Assembly: GCA_944362545.1 (NCBI GenBank)
Contig: CALVTJ010000001.1
Span: forward strand, 1 to 64,000
From: an uncultured Clostridia bacterium
GTDB lineage: Bacteria > Bacillota > Clostridia > Christensenellales > UBA1242
DNA: 64,000 bases
Direction: 5' to 3'
The position numbers were made by a program, and so were the translations under genes. Of the stretch, positions 61,201 to 64,000 are shown one piece after another. How positions within the stretch are numbered: the first letter of the stretch is position 1; each line of letters begins with the position of its first letter. A model generated the notes under the pieces. It worked only from the letters and a program-made list of their open reading frames with translations, had not been told where the DNA came from and ran no database searches.

Positions 61201-64000
61201 TAGCATTTGTTGAAGAAAGTGTGACTGTGACAACTGAATGTGTCATATCAGGCAGAGTAATCTGCATATCTTTGCCATTTTCATCAAGGTTTATCTCATA
61301 ACCACTGGCATCATAACCAAGTGCAAAATATTGTGCAAGATAGATGTTTTGCACCCCAGCATTGTATGTTAAGGCTGGAAGAACATTTGAATTTATATTT
61401 AATGAGACAAAGTTTGCATCAAAAGTCCAACCGGCGTAAATTGTCAACACGATATCTTCTGTCATGGTTTGTGAACTTGACAAAATATTTGTGGAAAAAA
61501 TTGTATCATCCAAAATCTGCTGTCTGATGTTTCCACTCACTGCATAGAATCCTTCAAAAACATATCCCAATCTTGTTGGAACAAGTTCGCTCAACGCAAA
61601 CAGATTTTCTTCATTGCCGTCCAAGAACATCTCAGCAAAAGTGGATTCATACTTCAAATCAAATTCCAAGCCGAATTCGCTTTGACTTTCAACAGGGATG
61701 TCATTTTCATCATCTTTCAAAGTGTAGGAGTTTGCACCGTTGAGCATTATCTTGATTGTGTATGGATTTTCCACCCAAATAGCATATACATGAATACTGC
61801 CTGCTGTCTTGTAATATCCACCTTCATCAAATGGTGAATAATCGGTGCCTAGAATGAGTATAAAATCTTCTCCAAACACCAATCTGTCTGCTGAATCTCC
61901 ATTGTCCAAATTCCAGCCAGAGACACCATAACCCAATCTTGAAATGGTGTTTACGACTTGAAGGCTGGCAATATTATCACTCACAACAGTTGATGTACGA
62001 TAGCTTATGATATTTGAATCATAATTGGTTGTCAAAATAATAGATTCCTCACCATCAAAAGTGCCACCATTTGCATGGAAAGTTATGGTATATGAATTTG
62101 CCTGCCATCGCATGTAAAAATGAAGTTCAGCATTCGTGTCGGAATTGTTAAAATATTTAAACGAAACTTCAAGTATAGATCCATTCAAAGAATCTCCTGT
62201 GTTCCCTGAAACCCAATAACCATTTGAAAGTCGTGTATAACCTGTGCGTGTAAAGAACAAATTGTCTACAACGACATCTTCACTTGCAATGTCATTGACA
62301 AAACCATTCAAGGCGTTGTTGAGATACAAAACTCTTCCAAAATATATTTGATCCATCCTGAACACAGTGTTTGTTGAGAGACTTCCTGTGCTGTCAAAAA
62401 CTTCGCCATTAAGTTCATCCCCATAAAGATTGCCGGCTGTGCCAGTTCCAGAGTGGAAGAAAATTGTTGCTGTCTTTTGTCTTATGATTGGTCTTATTTC
62501 ATAGACAGAAGAAATCTCAGTCTGTCCTGCTTCTATGAGCGCTTTCATAACGGCATACAAATCAATTTGCATGTTTTCGTTGTTGACATCTTTCAAACCT
62601 ATATATTCGATGTTTTCTCTGTTTCCATCTTCATCCGGCGCTGTCATCATCACATTGCCATTGATGTCATAAAGTCTATAACCTGAAATGTAATAACCCA
62701 AGTTATTTCCGGTTGTGCCTTTGCGGAATGTGAAGTTTGAAAGTTGTGTCTCTCCACTTTGGTCGGCAGAGTGATAAACATATTCAAGTTGTTTCACAAC
62801 ACCCATGCCCTGTTCCAAATTTGTTGAATTGAGCCCGGTAAAACTCAAGCCGATGCCTGACCAATAGTAAACTGTCTCGCCAGTTTGTCCGTTTTCTTCT
62901 TCAACGATTGCTCTGTCCGAAAGATTGATAGCAATATGTTTTCTTTGATAAATAGCATATACTGTAATGTTATAACCGTTGTTTTCCTCAAAACTTCCAT
63001 TGAGATTTGTGCCTACCACGGCAGAATATCTGTCACTGAAATCAAACTGCCATCTTGCGTGATTATCCGCATTTGGAGAACTTGCAACAAGAATATCTTT
63101 TTGCACAAAGCGCGAATAGTTTGAACCTTTCACATACCAACCCCAAAGTTCATAAGCAAAATTTTCTGTCATGTAAGTTTCAAATATGATTTGGTCATCA
63201 AACTGAATGGAAATTTCTTCTTGTGTGTAAGGATTTGAATTTACATAAAGATTGGAAACAATCTGTGAATTTTCTTCTTCAAATTCGGCATTTTCAATGT
63301 TCTCAATGGATTCAATATCGGCACCATAATCTACAAACTTTTCGCCAAAGTTCATGTCATACAACACATCGGTGCAAACGAGTGTCAATTCATAATAACC
63401 CGCTCTCAGTCCATACCCACTCACACTATCCGCTGTTTGATAATGCAAAGTGATGTTGTATCTGTCATTGACATATTGCAAAGAACCATCGGCGGATGTT
63501 CCCCAATAACCCGGCTCAAGAACAATTGTGTTGTTCTGTCCAATCTCTGCACTGTCAAAATAGAGGGCATTGTTGCTGTTGAAACTGTCCATATACTGTC
63601 TTGCAGAATCTTCTTGCCCTTCCTCCATATTTGTTTCCAACAATTCCACTTTGATATTAAAGGATGTTGTGGTGTCGGCAGATGAAGTGTTTGCATAGAG
63701 AATCACTGAACCATTTGCTTCATTGTTTATGTAAGCATCCGCTTGACCACGATTTGCAAAGAAACGCATATAATCATTTGAACTTATAGAAACTTCAATA
63801 TTTTCTGTTGTTGTGACAGGATAAACGCCACCTGTGGATGACAAGATTGGTTTTTTGTCAATTGTTGGCGCTCCTACTGTTCCAAAATCTAAAAGTTCGC
63901 CTTCTTGTGAAAGATACTTTGCATTAAATGAAAAGACCGCTTGTGTATATTCAGTTGAAACACGAAGTTGTTCAACAGGCTGGTCTTCGCTTGTCTTAAT
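49295..64000 (-). CDS. Giant membrane-anchored surface protein, partial (C-terminal 4901 aa), InlB/MBG/GLUG modules
   Basis: The frame is open to the window edge, so start and signal peptide lie outside. In order: Listeria-Bacteroides (InlB B) repeats, first clear copy at about 625-710 with TITFHANGGTFDGEE and GYGVSGWNL, another at about 735-860; a long central array (about 1600-3000) of MBG/YDG-like beta modules recognised by YDGT, KTYDGSVNYTI and TYGVVSQIEPITYT segments; more InlB-type repeats at about 3050-3470 (REGYTFDGWFDQ); divergent InlB-type modules at about 3500-4650 (GYDFLRWVNTSTG); a GLUG-like unit near 4790-4850 (WTPIGTEENSFNGYF, YNGLFGVLG). One membrane helix at about 4862-4888 and a tail rich in Arg/Lys. 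No LPXTG. Role as adhesin or coat protein is inferred. Confidence 0.9.
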   Translation of the reverse strand: MKTSEDQPVEQLRVSTEYTQAVFSFNAKYLSQEGELLDFGTVGAPTIDKKPILSSTGGVYPVTTTENIEVSISSNDYMRFFANRGQADAYINNEANGSVILYANTSSADTTTSFNIKVELLETNMEEGQEDSARQYMDSFNSNNALYFDSAEIGQNNTIVLEPGYWGTSADGSLQYVNDRYNITLHYQTADSVSGYGLRAGYYELTLVCTDVLYDMNFGEKFVDYGADIESIENIENAEFEEENSQIVSNLYVNSNPYTQEEISIQFDDQIIFETYMTENFAYELWGWYVKGSNYSRFVQKDILVASSPNADNHARWQFDFSDRYSAVVGTNLNGSFEENNGYNITVYAIYQRKHIAINLSDRAIVEEENGQTGETVYYWSGIGLSFTGLNSTNLEQGMGVVKQLEYVYHSADQSGETQLSNFTFRKGTTGNNLGYYISGYRLYDINGNVMMTAPDEDGNRENIEYIGLKDVNNENMQIDLYAVMKALIEAGQTEISSVYEIRPIIRQKTATIFFHSGTGTAGNLYGDELNGEVFDSTGSLSTNTVFRMDQIYFGRVLYLNNALNGFVNDIASEDVVVDNLFFTRTGYTRLSNGYWVSGNTGDSLNGSILEVSFKYFNNSDTNAELHFYMRWQANSYTITFHANGGTFDGEESIILTTNYDSNIISYRTSTVVSDNIASLQVVNTISRLGYGVSGWNLDNGDSADRLVFGEDFILILGTDYSPFDEGGYYKTAGSIHVYAIWVENPYTIKIMLNGANSYTLKDDENDIPVESQSEFGLEFDLKYESTFAEMFLDGNEENLFALSELVPTRLGYVFEGFYAVSGNIRQQILDDTIFSTNILSSSQTMTEDIVLTIYAGWTFDANFVSLNINSNVLPALTYNAGVQNIYLAQYFALGYDASGYEINLDENGKDMQITLPDMTHSVVTVTLSSTNAIIDDEHDLSFAVRNVGDYSVFVSIVIDDDAGYLNLGRVYEFVFEVSISVMQADLIAQTPESVYVENVRRIMDSFVTDEFRAQLAGVESLNGLATLMQSVDDTIVGAVDETLAQNVYDFLMMKYYLLISTNNGEQHRLYRAWTYADYQNYLSEDSNAQTAELILNYLTYFDFYDYKNTDSQIDMNGYDDLTISSEDVENLDVEISIEKVDIKSYATDSTQPLQPRSLYEMRLYLGNAVNNVDSLANYNVVYDENDDAYIIVGNAYLLPQILTIENQTLPKTAYYDGTTEFRQVSWQGDREFVEQNLLQYYKVDDNLYISAELYTSTSGDMNVDTEYAFLDETNFLFFDNVFAITQEGENYQDCSNNFKLVLAEDDIFTILNTDGIANLTVTATYLTDDNGAISFEEVDELLATGLLRITRVTYNISGQEESVYATDGLEETSYSAEGVLVYEILQNNANSVSIFISPVVTSVTFASTASDIGDYISLYKWTNTPIYYVDGTMDTQGGMTVDISSITMSEEGLTQANFYAIYTDMVLVNYDLNFPEGFDTSYTTTTSMKLGVSTADSLNMPTADGFKFASVKARTPSGELLDFEDIFRGANGTYIGITDDTRHSVVNLEILWAVDDIQYEQRLTNYSAPANDFTYLNVGDVVNILNLNEDLYDYTYTWYFNDSPITTGERLTLEGGGSFEESGNYRLVVTATLKSQYYVALADTSVTSSEISLDFSLQFMRNLVEDVYLPEDAEMSVTYDGAEHINDWIVEVEYFVYDSLRRDYSDTATISQLHYVTTGSIYFRIYFNGGEVTSMRDAGEYRISVCFDEGIFDISGVEANKLEYIFTINPMQVDLTGQEFAISKQFNSVEPALSRNTYIAGSNVPLLLSREQGEDVGEYDLYFAGTTDEFVNNFNFTLGDVVLFENGQLTPQASTTPVGTFTITASGMIRLSYEYSDENPMALEAEFSADGYSVRLTENFTMQILRGEEIFKEFSLTLFDVGTGTNITNDQVLEILRANITDVTAYLAGSQNFAVAYNGGTYVYNFTLGDEFSKYYSSMEFAPGYSFTIEANQVDVSNFVFNKVYDGTNVKNFDLSGKVVDLDSFSGVYVQAIYRSAHVGTNIRVDLSLQRVNTEENLGNYVLSANYTQANITPLDATLSFTLTEETFTYGEVTLNGISNLIDSLKVTDEEGVDVTSLLVNGYYNIDYNLSSTTSTNAKGFVYVGNYQINVVANFQDFNMTIQAPTFKVSALEYSLQLPESYIQISVFDRVQEYYSDSVTIQATGDVVELHYIATDLTVGQTASMGKYDLSLAADTTTFLNGSIIVSISAENALEVLSSDATLYMQIDDTSILQAVYNGQDFSISGSVDKTITLTNGQDVKTSTLSFFVREDNGESIVNTPISNDALTFTTLQVTFEGRTSVTNANRYRLSVVIDSDQYTNVVLAEDYALEIAQIEIDVSQFGIQKTYDGSVNYTISQFNEKVTDDVVSILAQFENAVAGAGKNVSLFLTGEDMNNYVLSQSQITGEILKADAYVTFTSTNVSYGVVSQIEPITYTVKSGDTNLLPSQYSLTLQIEGATYSTAGYLEVGTYNVTLSQATSTNYNIILQDNRLTVSALNLTLTFENDGEFIYEYNSPEANSNTFTYSYMTELYENCEIVFTRESGTSLGNYHILSATSNNRNYTVSVSDNSENGAFQIVQARERIYLLLSDEAVVDSDMDGITATMEYDGNLYDQVSVQSAGNGKYQLVLTSSQNQGARQTFDLNYYTYNSNDDAYYIIDTTVENLSTNIQFLYPNTVRNVGRYEIYASGTTSSTNEVKLGKNEGNYCYYLEIVEKQLYFLQSELSKTFDNKDAIFEYDDASGLLSGIVSGETLGLNVRFISGEQVAKYVGFNYNVVAEIFGATADNYNLNFETEDGTQLVGVIDRASIIFVINNQSYTYGDDFNLEFTYRTDVDLTGYDMSRIRTMDLVIPNMDQYLSTSGALNVGEYDLLMNFVADDFAIGGYIIDNVQRDELQARVIISAKELSLSQTDTPLVDIFTKTYDETNVANIRDEDGSLRFDVVGIRQNEEGVRDVVELTSATYASQYVGNSIQINFNLTGVDSTNYTVSPWLYGVIRAIEIGLQFDYRAEGDNVTSNVDDNKLQTLSTLAFPFMSTSYLTANSASTATNSIQNFPTSLTGREGFAFNFWTMEFENIENASVELSYLENLANQYDLEHTYIDTTFAVVVDNGENTVRFINALLTDENDTLGFYYKNHEDIVITFHANWGTNQYRITILLANADGESASLGTVELDDNNPDTENETITTNYLGNFDYDSTLTLRATANAHAYFFGFYDSNGNRYTGSEPFITITREGNVNVFTITNIRQTYNLVVRYASQQINIIYDLSNAGEASVDSVDFVDIGGGQFRWQTDFLTVQDLTVGDLPEIVKTGYTVSALTIDGTTLNADEFVDTDIASFVQDTSSQSVTLTFVPTFDAVGVVVTLNYGYDNITQEIVVPFGQAYQTASEWEENPTREGYTFDGWFDQANERVLGTDIVSTTDAHSLTAHWTIAAFRLELISPNSVISNASITLTPIGDSYVAETVNYQTEVTFTLTADTGYEISAGWAELFAVVINEDGTANITLTMPGQDYTYTLPVLAKTNTITLVGDHLEEVKAYVLTDDGEEEITITDNQFSLVTGRDLKVVVTPQTGYVILDDVMNSGTADAVITHSVTDNVLTATISGINLDTTLTFFTEESRNQITIAFDDASLIDIVDIDGRTYTDIASLPTFTASTGSTFIFQIRYKHGYDFASFDCVDFDVTYEEVTEGAYYGYYRFTLSNIKGDGEIVINSTFARYTLTLEVISYNENREQVDEPGNRALANGLTSITAEYNSSVIVTYQVADLYTFAGWSRDGVNIFSDEGRLNYTITQDETIYAIFSTLRFDITLSTYSYYTIYGEYGSSREQDVYTQIPGGRYFDNETGDEIGSLELYYGASKTIRFTVPTGYSYYGYGYRNGDEFVYLDIAESIESEILIDISTLSLDETMSNLNIFMVVRAYSVNIELETKIDIDGTRENDVDVGFIALQDSNGSGVNRYGYVEGTRVHYLESDFEDGQVLSNKHFTVVAYTGDVVYIRARVEKAGYRFYQVVPNRQDVTVTMLSSEDDSIVFALSNLTGGVEGLYVEVLFKPIVNVINLAFTNNGNVVEGGAFSLVVSPENQNKVWTSGREYTSLDVSAYTDSTFEVVALIRAGYIANPYDLQIDDPQNIVEEGSVTYSSLSVTDYGYTGMIRFRVSGYLGVADITIGITPLSYTVNLMEENTTLATIDNVQFGSLLNLAEDNMANINILDDRIYFANGRLRVNIPMTDYNFEGYFTYPNGAGKQYIDANGNAINQWQESGYVLNNLTSKYELADNAYLDEQTGKITINLYIYWSFNKTRISFEFVPGFRTSTTAQDMVSGVDYSNSWFYETSPLYIEVSFNTDIRITAPEVSGYRFYQFVISQRSADGTWLSDVISYSNEIPWSTNEYDRIVECRIQVVYFAQVNVTILGGEGTFNIYQEGSDTQANVLVREGFVDTSKPFSIQAEAGEGYDFLRWVNTSTGVSSFDNPYTLQITGPTNITMNLQGLRVTLDFADYQTTYGQITNLQVQSLDNSYNNYMLGGYSGDNFFKILTQVDVHVGDKVTFVVNVDFGFGISWNRDDITFGRYVGNNYYFEMTISPEDAEQTLDIIPTFEDEVLAIYISRSFVEEDIEENTTDANSVNRAGYVTYNGDSINFISYDIGQEIRLVTVTNIRYEIASIRINNYDNTFDNMSEFFTDEGVIVLSTDFLDANNIVGTIEIEIEYRRLLWENDLGSADFEGEGTSSNPYKINTVDDLILMMKYVNNGTVASNGVAYRDSSFELTADLQIDEKFWTPIGTEENSFNGYFNFNDHTVSGIFTAYFYSPVSYNGLFGVLGPNANIVQREVSLWYVYLIVGLILLLLILLIILILANRRNKKRREELSKR

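Noticed and set aside
63841..63844. Start of the giant protein at TTG 63844
   Set aside because: The same frame stays open through 63845-64000 with matching composition and there is no ribosome site; the true start lies beyond the window.
8419..64000. Sortase anchoring of the giant proteins
   Set aside because: No LPXTG or close variant precedes any of the three C-terminal helices.

Overview
The window looks like a chromosomal segment of an AT-rich, uncultured-type Bacillota (Firmicutes) bacterium, probably Clostridia-like. Evidence: standard stop-codon use (TGA is a stop), Bacillota gene pairs and neighbourhoods (spmA-spmB, holB-ricT-trmN6, tatD-rsmA, dnaX-ybaB-recR, rpmG-secE-nusG-rplK-rplA), a SpoVB/MurJ-type flippase, DUF1540-like and DUF6774-like small proteins, and sigma-A promoters close to TTGACA-17-TATAAT. 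No 16S gene, phage, insertion sequence or CRISPR array is visible. Genus-level placement cannot be made from this window.

Layout: 1-2080 holds tRNA-Asn, two unknown genes and tsaC (minus). 2180-5745 is a 23S-5S rRNA unit (minus) with its own promoter and no 16S gene or spacer tRNA; a 29-bp processing stem brackets the 23S. 5970-8090 has three poorly characterised genes, one behind a promoter containing a run of 9 C. 8367-21822 is dominated by two convergent giant surface proteins (2864 and 1438 aa). 22088-24650 is the ribosomal/secretion operon rpmG-secE-nusG-rplK-rplA. 24689-27282 has a tandem pair of unknown paralogues, a HicB-like protein and a 57-residue protein. 27386-33652 carries argS and the operon pgk-tpiA-dnaX-ybaB-recR; dnaX has a nine-A slippery run joining it to a separate tau tail frame. 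33660-39054 has dusB, an HU-like protein, a flippase and unknown or Cys-rich proteins. 39159-45772 has rplI, tatD-rsmA-DUF6774, spmA-spmB, a second C-tract-controlled small membrane protein, and holB-ricT-trmN6. 45771-64000 has a Ca2+-type P-ATPase, uppP, and the C-terminal 4901 residues of a third giant surface protein whose start lies outside the window.

Housekeeping genes cover translation (tRNA-Asn, rRNA, L1, L9, L11, L33, ArgS, RsmA, TsaC, TrmN6, DusB), replication and repair (DnaX, HolB, RecR, HU), glycolysis (Pgk, TpiA), envelope lipid cycling (UppP, SpoVB/MurJ-like flippase), secretion (SecE) and sporulation-linked functions (SpmAB, RicT). The accessory part is the three giant exported proteins, which fill about 27.6 kb of the 64 kb. 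Each visible C terminus ends in one membrane helix plus a basic tail and has no LPXTG motif.

The most interesting signals are regulatory: two promoters with homopolymeric C tracts in the -35/-10 spacer ahead of small two-helix membrane proteins (possible phase variation); a dnaX A9 slippage site; at least five genes whose -10 box lies only 5-9 nt before the ATG (apparent leaderless mRNAs); and promoters nested inside terminators, including an rpmG promoter whose predicted start splits a terminator arm. All function statements rest on motif recognition by eye; no database search was run.
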